Counted from the stretch's first letter, positions 1 to 13,210 are shown. The stretch is DNA of 64,000 nucleotides from Amblyomma americanum (GCF_052857255.1 NC_135497.1:196679574-196743573), one strand, 5' to 3'. Translations and numbers: made by a program. The notes: a model not told the origin generated them from the sequence alone.

Positions 1-718
1 CCGCTGCTTTCTTGCCTTTCTTTTTTCTGCCTAAAAGCAGACTCCGTACCTGGGCCGACCACAAGGCTGAATGACGTGGTCAAACTTCGAAAACCATACG
101 CCGCGGCAAGTCCATTGCGGCGGAAGTTATGATCATTATCAGCAAAGGTCGTAAAAATGAGATCAGACGTACTACTGTCGACGACAAAAGTCTCCACGGA
201 ACGTGAAAAGCGATTTAGGCACACAAGTGTAGCAGTAACCTCACTTCAGTACCACTCTCAACCGCTAGCGCGGTTTGGAGCCACCTGCTAACGACAGAGC
301 TATATATGATTCGGCTGCCGCTCATGCGTCCGGGAGGCTTTTGTCCGCGACAGTTACTCGCTGCCAGCACTTAATTAAGGGTGCCAGAAGAATCCTGTTT
401 GAGCCTGCCTGCACGCCAACAAACAGTCCTATAGTTAAGCGCGAAAATACTCCTGCCCTGAAAAAATCTAAAAGTTGAAGAGAAACCTCTGAAATACATG
501 CAGAAATAAAATGTACATTTTCGCGATTGGGTTTCGAACCCGCGGAGGCGCGAACAGATCAGCTTCGCCGCAACCGATCATGCCTCGTGTTTGACTGCCA
601 CTCTTTCGCATTGTGCACTGCACGTCGTCGTCTTCATCAACTTACATCCGCGCGCAAAAAGTACCATTACCATCCTAGCCCGCAAAATCCGCAAGTGGAC
701 GTGAATCCTCTGAGATAG
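1..718. other. intergenic, no gene recognised
   Basis: No coding pattern or RNA gene is supported. A short tRNA-like B-box string (GTTTCGAACCCGCG near 529-542) suggests a worn SINE fragment, but nothing around it confirms one. Confidence 0.4.
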
Positions 719-721
719 TCC

Positions 722-776
722 CGAAAGGAAAGAAAAGGCGCATAACTGGCTTCCTGGTTCAATGGATACCCCACCC
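722..776. repeat. dispersed repeat block, copy 1
   Basis: The motif GCGCATAACTGGCTTCCTGG followed by TCAATGGATACCC recurs in diverged form at about 3050-3105 (GCGCATAACTAGCTACCT, CAGTGGACACC), and loosely near 60195-60235 (ATGGACACCTCAACCACGC). It is a dispersed repeat of unknown type that lies on both sides of the I-like retroelement. Confidence 0.45.
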
Positions 777-818
777 GCGCTTTGAGATACGCTTTGGCTT
801 TGGCGTTGTCAACGTTGT

Positions 819-2712
819 GGCAGAAACGCTGCGTTCACTGGGTTCATTGGCGTTGGTTTATTACCACTCCAAACGGTCCAACACGCTTTCACGCAGTGGA
901 GAGGGGCGTACCACAGGGAGCGGTGCTCAGCCCTCTCCTGTTCAATATTGTCCTTATTCACATAAGAAGACACCTTCCGCGAGGGGTCCGCATAACAATT
1001 TATGCTGATGATATCTGCATCTGGACCGCGTCACGTTCGCGCTATATTACCCAGCAACGTCTTCAGAGAGCACTATTGCACATTTCGATGTACCTGGCTT
1101 CCAGAGGTCTTCGTCTCTCGCCAGAAAAGAGTGTTGCAATGGCCTTTACAAGAAAAACGATGACCCGATATCCGCTGCTCCTAGGCGGACGATCGCTGCC
1201 ATATGTACGATCTCAGCGATTCCTGGGTGTTGTAATCGACTATCATGGTCACCTCAGATCAAAAAACTCCGTGCGAGGATTACTGCAGCATCGCAAGTGT
1301 TCAGGTTCATGGCGGGAACAAGGTGGGGTAGCAACTGCCGATCAATGCTTCTGCTTGAAAAAGCCTACGTTGAAGGAACCTTGCGCTACTGTCTACCAGT
1401 GCTTCAAAGATTATCTACATCAAGCAATAAGACTCTCAATGCCGCACGGAACAACTGCCTGCGAATATGTCTTGGCCTCCCAAAGGGTTCCTCTGCATCA
1501 GGAACAGTAGCGGAGGCAGGATGTCTCCCACTAGAGGTAATTGCCGCCCAGGAAACTATGCGTACCCATCTCCGCCATGTCCTGCAAGGGAAGAAGCACT
1601 TCCTACACCGTGTCCACCTAACTCACAGCAACTCTAGCTTTGGCCAGGCAGTGCAGCTCCTGCCCCTTCCTACTATTAATCAGCCTCAGAAACTACTACC
1701 TCTGGCCTTTCCTCCATGGACACTCTCTCCTCTAAAGGTGAAGAAGTCTGTTCCAGGTGTGAATGCAAAAAGCCGCATGCCACAGGCAGAACTTGTGCAA
1801 GCTACTCTCGCCTACTTAATCGAAGAATATTCGCAGCACACCCATATCTTCACCGATGGTTCAACTACTAAAGAAACTTCTTCTTGTGGCCTTTATGTGC
1901 CCTCAACAGGCCATGCCCTTTCTTACCGGCTGCAGCGGAGGACCTCCTCTACAACAGCTGAGCTTCACGGCATTAAGGAAGCTGTTTCTTACATCCTGCG
2001 CCGAACCGCCGGCCGTTGGGTTATCTTCACCGATTCAAAAGCATCTCTGCAGATCCTGGCCAACCTGCTGAAGAAAACGAATCACCAGCCAGTTTCCCTG
2101 GACATTGGGTATATTCATCATTTAGCTATTGCCGCAGGCCACTGCATAACATTTCAGTGAGTACCTGCTCACTGTGGCATTATGGCTAATGAAAAAGCAG
2201 ATGAAGCGGCCCGTAAGGGCCATCAATATCAGAGATACATTCGAAGTTTTCTCACGAAATCTGATGCGTCCCAAATGGCTAAAAGTTTTGCGTACGAAGA
2301 AACGTATCGGCTTTGGAGTTTGCCGACACATCAGTACCAATTTCTTCACTCAATCGACCCACATCTTAGATCAAGACTCTCACCCAGAATTCCTCGACAA
2401 CTCGAAACACTTTATCGCCGACTTCGTCTGAATGCTGCATATACAAATGGCCTGCGATACTGTTTTGGACAAATGAACAGTCCGCATTGTGACAACTGTG
2501 CTTCGATAGAAACTGTGGAACATATCCTGCTTGAGTGCCCTGCGTATGCTAACGAGCGTGCGTACTATGAACATTGCATGCAGAAGCTCTGCCCAGTGCC
2601 CCTAACAATGGACAAAGTTTTAGGCCCCTTAGCCTGCTTCAGGCAACAGAGACTTGCAATGAACTTTCTTTTTACATATTTAAAAGACATTGGACATCTC
2701 GATAAGCTCTAA
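819..2712 (+). pseudogene. broken ORF2: RT + RNase H + zinc-knuckle tail
   Basis: The frame entering at 819 encodes RT motifs RGVPQGAVLSPLLFN and the catalytic YADD (about 1000-1011). It is lost around the A-run at 1261-1266, where a single-base indel moves the reading frame. The new frame runs to 2158 and carries RNase H: FTDGST, TAELHG and FTDSKAS supply the acidic residues. A TGA at 2158-2160 interrupts it. The same frame then resumes with VPAHCGI and NEKADEAARKG (the RNase H His and last Asp). It ends with a C-x2-C-x7-H-x4-C motif (about 2485-2540) and a stop at 2710-2712. No functional protein is expected. The RNase H makes an I-clade assignment much likelier than Jockey or CR1. Confidence 0.88.
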
Positions 2713-2990
2713 ATTCACTTGCAGGTTACCTTCATGCATTCTTCTTGCAGTGAACTTCGTCAGCCCATTCGTCGGACTATGCACTCCATCATTCCATAGG
2801 TTACATCAATACTCGCCACTGCATCCTTAGTACCCATTTCATGGCTGCATTTTATCTTCGTTTTTTTTTCCACCTCTTCCACGCTGCTCTCCTTCAGTCT
2901 TTATCTCCCAAATTCCCCTGCCTACGCAGAGTAGCATGCCAGCGATATTGAAACGCCGGCTAAATTCTCTGTTTCTTCATTAAAGAGTCT

Positions 2991-3013
2991 CTCTCTCTCT
3001 CTCTCTCTCTCTC
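2991..3013. repeat. (CT)n microsatellite tail
   Basis: A run of CT dinucleotides directly follows TTAAAGAGT and ends at the downstream target-site duplication. It probably formed by expansion of the retroelement's 3' tail. Confidence 0.8.
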
Positions 3014-3043
3014 GGCGTTGACAACGTTGTAGACTCCGTTTAT

Positions 3044-3105
3044 TTCGAGGGAAGGAAAAGCGCATAACTAGCTACCTCGGTCAGTGGACACCTCAATCAA
3101 TGTGG
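3044..3105. repeat. dispersed repeat block, copy 2
   Basis: Second diverged copy of the block at 722-776 (AAGCGCATAACTAGCTACCT, then GGTCAGTGGACACCTC). Function unknown. Confidence 0.45.
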
Positions 3106-3201
3106 TGTCCATCTGCACAAAAAACGTCCTTTCGCACAATGTTTTCTGCTTAGCAATGCCAAACCACCAGCAATTTTTTTCGTTCATGTCTTGGGGATGT
3201 T

Positions 3202-3628
<427 letters not shown>

Positions 3629-3637
3629 GGGGATGTT

Positions 3638-5723
3638 TGGGTTTTTTTAATAAGCTTTCTAACACGTGTCTGTGAAAATTGTTTTACTTTTATCTGCATA
3701 GTCCGCATATCCTTGAAATCGAACGCCGGCACGCAAAACGGAAACGAAAAATGCGAAGCGGAAACAGCCGCATGTTTTTCAGGGCAGATTCGTCGAAATG
3801 TCCCGGTGATTTACTGGTTCCGGCAGCCTGCTTGTCCTGACCGCCAGTGTTTATTTCCTCGAACGGTTTGCATAGCCCACTCACCTAAAACGAGAGGCGC
3901 CATTTGTCAAGTATGCCGTCTCAATCTGGAGCTCTTTCTCTCTTAGTTTTGGAAGGCTTTATCTAAAGAGCATACATGGCCTATAGACGATATGGCAGAA
4001 TACAATCGACTACTCAGCGCTAATATCAGGCAAGGATATCCGTAAATTAAGCTAACATTATCCTTAATATACTTTTTATGTGTGCAAAAGAAAAATATAT
4101 AGTAGGGATTTCATACCGAGGAGGTAAAAGTTGCAGGAAGCAAGAGGCCACAAGTCGCGCGTAAACGAAGGCTTAGAATGATTGTGGAGAAAACAAAACA
4201 ACGAATACGGCGTCACCATTCAGGGCACGAACCCGCGCCAGTTTTAACAAAATGCCGAGATGAGATCGCGCAATTTCCTAATAAACTGGAGGGTAGGATA
4301 AGCAAAGGCCCCGTTCGTCGGCTTTGTGAGCGAAAAATCACGAGCATGACCCCGGGAGGTGGTGCCCAGTGAGCAACCTTGGGGCAAACAGGTTGGCCAC
4401 CTATGTCACGTGACCTTGCAGCGTCATCACAACCTTCCCACCGAATAGTGAGCAAACTGCCCACCGCAGCAGATGAAAGACAAATTAATGGTTGGTCGCT
4501 CGGGAAGATCAACCTGGGCATATATAAGAATTAACCTATTACGCTATCGCGTAATGCGGAGCTTAAGTGCCCTGTCCAATTTTTGTTTATCCCCCAGATT
4601 AGCGAGACGCTCAAGATTGCTTTCTAGGACGATGTGCCGAGAGGAAGGACAGGGGTGCTTGCTGCTCGCATTCAGACGAGAAATCTGGACACAGACTGCG
4701 CATCATGTTTACCTATGCGTGTTACACGCTGACAGGCCTACTACTGTGTAGCCGCTACGCACTCAGCGCGTTTTGAAACCGACAAGCTGTACGGATGGTT
4801 TCCTTTCATTGGTCTGTGCTGCGACATTATAACGCCCCCAGAGAAACTGGGTAACTTGGTCATGCCACGGCCGTTCGATGGAACCGCACTTGTCATGGTC
4901 ATAGTCGTTGTAATTTGAGTCGGTACGAGTCGCATGCTCTGCTGAGGCCTTGTCTCCGTTCACTTTTGACGCTCCTTGCAGCGACAAATCTCCAAGCCAG
5001 CATGCATGCTTCGGAATTGCTACAGCGCGTCGCTTTGCTTTACGTCTGTGGTTTCGGTTGGTCGTACGAGGCACCATCGCGGACGTACCCGCGTCTGCTG
5101 TCGCATTTCTCCGCTCGCGTTTTCTCTCTCTCTCTCCCCTTGACCATGACCCCCAGAAGGGTCTGAGACGACGGCGCAGCCTCGGCCTCAGCGGCGCACT
5201 CTCACTCCGGCCGCCATTTCCACGAAGAGCACCGGCAGCCGTCCCCCTCGCCGAGCAGCTGCGCGCGGCCACAGCCGTGTTTGTGCTTCAACGGCCTGGG
5301 TCACGTGAGAGCGTGCTCCACCGAACCGTTGAAAGCAAAGCGCGCCCCGTCGATCGCGAGGCTCTCGACTATACCAGCCAGCTGACCCCGCGTTGTTGGC
5401 CGAAGCGATGTGCGCCCCCTCCCAGTGGTGTCGTTGCATTGCCTCTCTCGGCACGATAGCGCAGTTCGCCACGGCCAGGCTTCTCGCAGGACGCCGAGCG
5501 ACGCAAAGCCTGGCGGAAACGTCTCAACAGAAACAAGCGCACGGCTTCTGCAAGTCTACTTTGCCCTCTGGAAGCGCGGGACGCGCCAAGTAGGGCTAGC
5601 TGCCGACACCAGCCTGCTTGGTCTATTAGTTCCGTTCAGGTCCAGCTGGCTCCATTCATCATTATGAGAAAGAGAGCCATGTTCAATTAAAAGGCTGTGT
5701 CAATCTCGCTCCCTTTAACCTTC
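3638..5723. other. intergenic, no gene recognised
   Basis: A GC-rich patch around 4900-5600 opens frames of up to 169 codons on both strands (for example 4763-5272 on the minus strand). They are low-complexity Arg/Ala/Ser-rich with no recognisable domain. An isolated TATATAAG at 4519-4526 has no gene behind it. Confidence 0.4.
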
Positions 5724-5727
5724 TTAA

Positions 5728-6372
5728 GGGTGCACTAAAGATGAATCTGACTCATCTTTTTACCGCGGGAACTCTATCTACATGTTCCGGGCATTCTTAG
5801 AAACTTCGAATTATTGTCCGGTGCGGCCGATTGCCCTAATTAAATCGGAACAAACGTTCCGGCTCCCGCCTTTTTTTTTTTTTTAACTCAACGCGGTAGG
5901 CAGGAGGAGCTAAAGCCCCTAGATACGCTTTTAGAAAAGCTCATGAAGGGGCTTTAGGAGGAGCCAACCAACGCGTCAACCAGTCCCGTGGCGGCTCGCC
6001 GCTCTGCCATCGCCGGAGTGATACGTAAATCAAAGAGTGCACGTCTATTTTTATTTCTGCGGGCCTAATTTGCGGCTATATTGTCTGCGACTGAAACTCT
6101 TCATTCACAGAAACCTAAAAAAAAACAAAATAAAAGCGAAAGCGAAGCCGCCACTGGACTGGCTGAAAGGCACTCCACGCGTTGGTTGACTCCGCCTACC
6201 TACTGCGTTCAGTTGGAAAAAAAAAGGGGGCAGGAGCAGGGACATTTAATCCGATTTAATTAGGGCAATCGGCAGCACAGGATAATAATTAGAACATTCT
6301 AAGAATGCTCGGAACGTGTAGATAGGGTTGCCACGGTAAAAAGACGAGTTCAGATGCCTCTTTAGTGCACCT
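5728..6372. mobile_element. TTAA-flanked foldback element with long inverted repeats
   Basis: The arms starting GGTGCACTAAAG (left, 5729) and, on the other strand, AGGTGCACTAAAGAGG (from 6372) stay alignable for roughly 120 bases, through CCGATTGCCCTAATTAAATC near 5828-5847. Further inward, ACGCGTCAACC (left) pairs with GCGTTGGTTGAC (right). TTAA lies at both ends (5724-5727 and 6373-6376), the signature of piggyBac-type insertion. There is no ORF inside, so it would be a non-autonomous element. The superfamily is inferred only from the TTAA. Confidence 0.75.
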
Positions 6373-6376
6373 TTAA

Positions 6377-9300
6377 GAATGGTCGTCATGAGTAGCGACG
6401 CTGTTGAAAGGACAAGGCCACGTTATGGTCATTTGCGCTGCAGGAAATATGCCCTAAACAAAGTCGGCTTTCCAAGGGAGGATGAACCCTTCGCGGTTCG
6501 TGCCATGCCGCTTCTAAGTCACTCGCTCCCAGCTGCTTGAAAAAAAAAATAACTTTAACGTGTAGCGCAGTAGAATAAAGCATGAAATGACTGGAATCTG
6601 GCGTCTATTCTTCTCAAGTACTACGCGCTGATTTTAATTCTCACTGAAACATCCGAGAATTGTCTTCGTTCTTCACTTCCCCCCCTTCCTTCTTTCAACT
6701 TATGCCTCATGGCACACTTCTCGAATAAAAAAAAAAAACTTGCATCGCGCGCGGTTCTCCAGCAGAGCTCCGAGCACATTCTAGCTCTGATCGGTTCATG
6801 GTCCAGCTGGCAGTGCGCCGAGGCTGAAGCGGCCCCAGCTCGACAGGCAGCACATGCTTGTTTTTTTTTTTCAGTAGAATTGAAAGTTTGGCCAGTGTTT
6901 GTATTCATGAGGTAGAAAACAGCGCTTGAGACAAGGGGGCACTAAAAATCGCTAATATATTCCTCAGCGCTCGTTCTGCGTTCTCTTACTGGGCCGTCGT
7001 CTTATAAGCGCTGTCTCCTCCTTCGTGAATGGTGTTTCTTCGTCATGAGGGACTGCAGGTCGGGGGATCTTGGGCCGTTTGGACGAGTTTTCTGCAAGAC
7101 TCGGCGGCAGCTTAGTGGAAACCTGCTTGACTGCCCGTAAGTATTTCAAAGATGAGAAAAGGCAGACCTCCACCTCCCTCAGTGTTACACGGCGCATGGC
7201 AATATGTTACATGTAACAATGTTCCATAAAATGCTGCAATTGGGCCTGTGATACAGATGGAAGCTGGTGCAACATCTTCGGAATAGCGCAGGGACACGGT
7301 TGAGTAAAGAAACACGCAGACAAGGCGCTCTGTCTGTGTGTTAAGTCTGTGTGCCCGCGCTGCCCCGAAAACTATGATACAGATTCCATGTATGCCAGAT
7401 CATTTGATGCAGGTGCGTATAGGACATCAGCATTTTAGACTTCCGCTCGCTGCTGACATTCCCCCCTGCTCGACCCTCTCTCAAGTTCGTTGTTCTGTTT
7501 ATTATTGCCACTTTTTCCTTCTTTTTTCGATTTTTCTTTCTTTCCTTCGGGGTTCCGTGGCAAGGACACAGACAGACGAAACGCTCGCTCGCTTTGTGAG
7601 CCCGTCCAGCGCGCGTTCTGTTCTTCACCCATCGCGTGCGGAGACAGCTGTTGCCGCTAGGCACGCAGCCAGCGCAGCCGCGGGCCGCAGCTGCGCTGCT
7701 CCGATCCGCTGGACGGGCCAAAAGTTACGCCGATACGAGCTCGTCGTCGCGGCCTTCACCGCTGCGCGAACGACGCGACGAGCCGTCGCAGGGAAAGCGA
7801 ATCTCAAAATTGTTCGGGGATGAAGCGTGGAAGATACGAGAATGATGTCCTTGTCTTTAGCACGATTCGGAGGGCTGCCTTCGTCATTTTCGCCTGAAGT
7901 AGAGTCACCATTCCGGGCATCTGTAACTCCTGGAGGGAGACACGACAGGGACTTTTCAGTGAAGAAAGTTTTCCCCGCTCCCTAACGATGATACCATGCG
8001 TTCGCCGCAACGCGACCGAGCCCGCGACTCTTGTGGCAATCGATAGCATCACCTCAGTCTTGGTTCGTTCCTCGACTTTTTTTTTTCTTTTCCCGTTGCA
8101 AAGCACTTGCGAAATGGTGCGCAACCTTGCTCTCCGTATGTAGCGCTAGATTTTTCAGCAAAAGAAAGAAATTGCAGTAAATAACAATAATGAGGCGAAG
8201 AACTACAGCGTGCTACCTCATTTTCCCTGCGTTTGCGGGCAGTGTAATCTATTGTAACATGCGACGCAAGCTTTCTCTGCGCCTCTGTCGCCGGTCGTCA
8301 TGTGATCCGCCGTGCCGACGAGGCTTCGTTCGCTGCTTCATTCCTGGCAGGGGAACAAAAGAGAAAAGGAAGGAGGGAGGGATCAAAAATCGGTACGTCT
8401 CGGGAGATTTTACCCACACATCTTCATTGTTAACATCGGCACGGCTTTCGGTTTGGAGAAATCTGTTCCCCAGCACTTTTTTCTTTTGTATATATGACAC
8501 CATAATGGAATTCCGAAAGAAGCTACCGGTACCTTTCCCTTGTTTTTTTCCCGACAAAAGACCATTTAGAGAGGCCGAGGCGCGTGAACAAAGACAAGGT
8601 TGCGGCAGGGCCACTTTCCTGGATGGTCGGCTATGCAGAGGCTCGACCAGCTCAACCAAAACTTCCTCCCCTGACCTGCGCAGCGCTGTCAGACTGTAAC
8701 GGCGTCAGCCATGACGACAACCGTTACGTAGTCACTACACTTCCATCTTGCTCCAGCTCGATTTGTTTGTTTCATTTATTCTCCCGCACCCTTTTAGTCG
8801 TTACACAAGACTTCGCCATCCGTTCACAGTGGTGGTAAGGCAGCACTACACGACAAGAAAATGAAAACGGAGCCAGAGTTACACTATACGTTCGAATGGA
8901 CCAGGATTCTTCTAACAGAGCAATGTTGTAGGACTCTCTGTCCCTCACTTCATTTGTTGCTTCCTGGGAAGCCTGCGCAGTGGAATCGTCTGGAACAATG
9001 AGCTATTTCGATAGCAGCTATAGTCCCCATTAGTGGGGAGCCGTTAAACTGTCTTCTAAATTAATATTCCACGCAGAAAAAGGAAGAAAAATCCTCGACT
9101 AACTCACCTATTGTCAAAAGGTGATAATTTTTCTTCTCAAACCACACCCCGCTTTTTTCTACTCTGATCTCTACCGCACTCGGACACGCGTCGCTTACAA
9201 ATGCAGATAGAGGACACGAAAAAAATATTCCAAAATTTTCACCCTCGGGTATCTCTTGCCACGCCTGAATGAAGAGCGGGCACATAGAATGCCGTACAGT

Positions 9301-10391
9301 TGTGCTGGCCCATGTTTTCATCGGTCGTTATTTTGGATTCATCTTCTTTTTTTCGCATAACTTTCCTCGGGCTTAGAAAAGGTTCAAAGGAAGAAGGAAG
9401 AGGACCAAGGGGGGGGAAAAAAAAGGACCCCATCGGAATGTTGTTTGTCGACCCGCGCCCAAAAGGCGAGGCTCTCTTTTCACCTCAACCCTCCTCAGCC
9501 ACCTCCCTCCCTACCCCGCCGAAAAGAAAAAAAGCGGTAAGTATCGTTTTGAAAAGCTGGTCAAGCGATTGCCAAGGCTTGCGCGCCTTGCTTATCGCAA
9601 ACTGATGACGTGCCTAGTTGGTGCTGAGCACGCAGAAAGCAACGCCGAGCAGCGGAGCTCTCGCGCAGACGAGGCTCCGGCATGCGCGGCGTTCTTTCGC
9701 CCCCTGCGGCGGCGTTGTTTCGCGGGGAGCGAAGCGCTCGGCGCCCTTGTGCGCTGCCGCCGCGGCCCGACCCTGGTGGCTCGAGGTCGAGACGGGCCCT
9801 CTGGCAGCAGCGGCAGCAGAGAGCGCCCTCCGTCCGAGACGGTACTGAGCGAGTACTCGCGCATCGACCCTCAAGCGCGATTAATGAATCACAAAAGGGC
9901 GCGAAGTAGCGCTTAGGTAAATCACGTTATGCCAGGTTTTACTCACTGAAAGTGCAAGAAATTCGACAGGCTTTGCGATTCTGTTCTGGCTTCGTTGCCC
10001 CTCGAATGAAGGAACATTAAGCTGCGTTCTGGATGTAGTCGCGTTGCTGCCAACAGCCATAGGCGCCTTCTTTCCAAAGCCTGGCGGACCCGCCTTCGTC
10101 ATTCGCGTCTCGGCGCATATTCGTCTTGCGCCAGCACCGCGACGCGATAGAGCCTTATCTGGCCGCGACGTAAGAGGCGCGGCGTCTTCGCCTGCAGAGC
10201 AGACAACCTAGCGCATCGATCGACCCCCGCTTTCGCCACGTGTTGTGCCATAACTTGCCGTTGCTAAACGTTGGGCTGCAGGTTCGATCACTGTCCGCGT
10301 CAGCGGCCGACGCATTTTTGCGAAATCCAAGGGCGAAAAAGAGAAGAAACGCGCTTTTTTGTATAATCTAAACTCCTTGGTTTTAATAATT
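6377..10391. other. intergenic, no gene recognised
   Basis: About 4 kb with CpG-rich islands near 7560-7840 and 9560-9920, where overlapping frames open on several strands at once, as expected from base composition. None has a recognisable domain. Simple A/T and pyrimidine runs are frequent. An unannotated promoter or first exon could hide in the CpG-rich patches, but nothing in the sequence proves one. Confidence 0.4.
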
Positions 10392-11268
10392 AGGGGTTGA
10401 ATTTTTGGTTTCAACTGAAAAAAAAAACGATAAAAGTACGCCGAACTTAGTTCTTGAAATTCGATTTTAACCGAAAAGGTCAGTATTCTTGGGCACAGCT
10501 AGCTGGCTGCTGAGTACGAGTTACACTCAAAGTAGAAAATTAACTAAATAGGGAAGCCAGTTGGATAAGCAGGCATTGTCGGATAAGCCGCGCAGTTGTG
10601 TGATTTCAGCTGTTTTTTCGGTTGTTTACACTCGTCTGCAGACTGGGAAGCACCACCATCTCTCTGTCTCCTGGCTAAGCACTGTTTGTTCACTATCATA
10701 ACAAGCTTAGGGCAGTTAGTCTGTTAACTAGGTTTATCGCGTGCGAGGAGAACACTGACACCAAGCCGTACATGTTCGTCATAGAAAGCGTCATGTTCGG
10801 GCTACCGCGACGATTGAGCCACTGCTCCATCGCCGTCATCAACACTCAGACCACGTGATGCCCCGCCCTCTTGCTCAACCAAGCGCGACAAACCAAAGAA
10901 AACTTGTCAGCCTAGTTCTTAGAAGTAAATTCCGCTTGCCTTCTTGACTGCCGGCTATACTCATTAAACTTGCGTTTATTTTTTAATGACGGAAGCAACT
11001 CCTTCTGTAAGCATACCTCCAAGTGCAAAATTACCGGTAAATTATGTTAACCGCTAACAACTGTTCACACTAGCAGAAATGCCAAGATAGACTCAAAGTG
11101 ACTTTTGACCGCACAGAACTGTCACATTGAATCACCGAAAAAAGTCAGTAATTCATTCATCGAAAATAATATTCGCCGAAAAAAAAACCGAAACTTGCAT
11201 TCTGAAACAAAACACCGAAAAAAGTCCGCTGAATTTTTGAAAAATAGAAACCGAAAAGTCCAACCCTT
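10392..11268. mobile_element. MITE-like element with terminal inverted repeats
   Basis: The left end AGGGGTTGAATTTTTGGTTT (10392-10411) matches the reverse of the right end, AAGGGTTGGACTTTTCGGTT (read inward from 11268). Both ends continue into A-rich stretches with repeated CCGAAAA strings. The interior of about 800 bases has no coding ORF. The target-site duplication is not clear, so the superfamily is unassigned. Confidence 0.6.
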
Positions 11269-11819
11269 ATTTATATACGACTTCGAGCCGCGCTGTCTCT
11301 GACACGGCCAACTCGATTGTTGTTACCGGTGCGAAATCGCGCACGCTGTTTATCATTATTGCTGCCGCAATAATCATTTCAGCTGCCAGGGCCAGTCACC
11401 GAAACCAAAAGCGGAGGTGATACGCCGCCGCAATCTCTGGATGGCCTCGGTGTAAGTGCCTGGGTTCGCCGAATGGTCCCTGTGTGTATATGTACACAAG
11501 CGTCCCCTCCCGCAGAGCGATGAACTTGCGTCGCGAGATCAAACACGCGCAAGTCGTGCAAGACGAGCAAGCATGCAGTTCTATGCGGTTTTATATAAGC
11601 AGCAGCCCCCGGTTCACGGAAAACACGAAACCTTGCTTGTGCTAAGTGGTACTCGACGAGCTGTCTTCCAGCGCAGCCAGCATCATGCCCCCAGTGTTTA
11701 TCCTTGGGGCTGCAAAATGAGTAGTAAGCCTCTCCTGAACCGTATATATTTACATATTATAATTACTTCAATTGCGTGGTATATACTGCAAAGTAATGCT
11801 CGTCATTTCGCTTGCAGAA
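11269..11819. other. intergenic, no gene recognised
   Basis: The longest frame (11456-11902, +) has no recognisable domain and runs into the SINE remnant that follows. Confidence 0.35.
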
Positions 11820-12017
11820 GTTTTGAATTTTGGGGTTTAACGTCCCGAAGCAACACATGGGCTATGAGGGACGTCGAAGTGGAGGGCTCCGGATTAATTT
11901 AGGCCGCCCGGGGTTCATTAACGTGCGCTGACATCGCACAGCACACGGGCGCCTTTTGCGTTTCGCCTCTGTCGAAACGCAGCCGCCACGGTCGGCTTGC
12001 CGTGGAGGCACTGACCG
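11820..12017 (-). mobile_element. SINE remnant, minus strand
   Basis: Reading on the minus strand, this holds the body shared with the other tick SINEs: GGCGCCCGTGTGCTGTGCGA, then GTTAATGAACCCC, CTCCACTTCGACGTCCCTCA and GGGACGTTAAACCCCAA. The tail form matches the copy near 29010 rather than the (TTA)n type. The tRNA-like head at the 12000 end is badly decayed. Confidence 0.75.
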
Positions 12018-13200
12018 TGATTTACTTAACACCCCCTAGGGAAAGTGTACACCCCCCCCCCCCCATCCTTGTTTTTACCAAGGAGGTATTATAGCAAGAT
12101 ATTACAGTAAGAAACTCGGGCGGATGTAACTGAGGTTGAGAATGCGCGCATATATTTGTTCAGTTTTTTTATCTGTAGGAAGTACACAAGCGCTCACGTG
12201 TTGGTTTATATTTATATTACTAGGTTAGTTATTGAGTGAATGCTCGGGATGTGCAAAATGTATGTGCTTGCGCAATTCGACCAAATGTTGTGTGTAGCAG
12301 CCGTAGATTCATATCTAGATGTGTGAGTGTCACGCAGGTCGTCGTGGCTGATATCAAAACTCCGATATACACCTTCCGCGTGTGTATATAGCGTTGGGCA
12401 TGGATTCTACTTCCTGGTGTGTATGCGTAATTAGTGAACTGATCTGTCATGCCTAGTGCACATGTGTGCATGCTTTACAGAGTTTTTCCACGTCTGCGTT
12501 ATACGAGTGTTGCTGAACCGCTAGTTTTCGTTATCAGGTTTATTGATAGTAATGTGAACTGCCGTGTAGTTTCTCTACACATTTTATGTAGTCCTTCTTT
12601 ATAGTTTTGTATGTTCATAAATACGGGTTCAGTCCTTGAGCAAATGAAGTTATTTTTGGCATGAGTGTTAGAGTCATTAATGTTGCTAGTTCTACAGACA
12701 CATGTACGACACAAATAAAAAATAAATAAAAGCCCTCAACACCCCCCCCTTCCCCCCCCACCAGGAAATTAGTTAGACAGCCCCCTAATTTAAATTCCCC
12801 GGGAAACCTTTGGGCACTGGATTTATCAGAGAATACGACGCGTGGAAATATGAAAATAAAATTTGGGACAACCGCATCGAATTAACAGTGATGGTTTAAA
12901 AGAAGGGATTTTATTTAAATATTGCGTATATAAAGTAGCGAATCCCAATTTTCAAGCGGAGGTGCTTTCCATATCTTCAGCAGCGATGGGCGCCTCGACA
13001 GTCAGTACTGCAGCGCCAACAGAAAACTAAAGGAACTACTTAAAAAGCAAAACGGAACAAGCTTTACACGTGCGGGTACACTCATACGTTCGTAACTCCA
13101 AGCAAACAGCTTTTGGTTGACGTCGATTTGTCCTTTGAACGGGCCATGCAGGAAGTTTCCATCCGGCAGCTGTTGAAGATGGCGCCTTTTCCAGGAAGGC
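12018..13200. other. upstream region of the MAT gene, no gene recognised
   Basis: It contains a C-homopolymer at about 12050-12064 and C-rich tracts near 12740-12765, otherwise AT-rich unique-looking sequence. Distal control elements of the MAT gene could lie here, but none can be named. Confidence 0.4.
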
Positions 13201-13210
13201 GGAGCTTCAT

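Larger units (their letters stand above)
819..3013 (+). mobile_element. 5'-truncated I-like non-LTR retrotransposon
   Basis: This is a partial non-LTR retrotransposon carrying the back half of a reverse transcriptase, then RNase H, then a C-terminal Cys/His motif. RT followed by RNase H in one ORF is the layout of the I group. The insert is bounded by an imperfect direct repeat, GGCGTTGTCAACGTTGT at 802-818 and GGCGTTGACAACGTTGT at 3014-3030 (one mismatch in 17), read as the target-site duplication. The 5' end is lost, since the RT starts only just before the GVPQG motif. The 3' end is an untranslated stretch of about 280 bases closing in TTAAAGAG and a (CT)n run at 2991-3013, rather than poly(A). 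It is a dead-on-arrival copy, further broken inside the ORF. Confidence 0.85.

Noticed and set aside
4517..4530. TATATAAG as a promoter
   Set aside because: No gene, leader or exon follows.
4763..5459. Overlapping 169-codon frames on both strands
   Set aside because: GC-rich, low-complexity sequence open on both strands at once; no domain, no start context, no splice support.
7338..7823. 161-codon + frame
   Set aside because: It crosses simple pyrimidine runs and an Ala/Arg-rich CpG patch; no recognisable fold.
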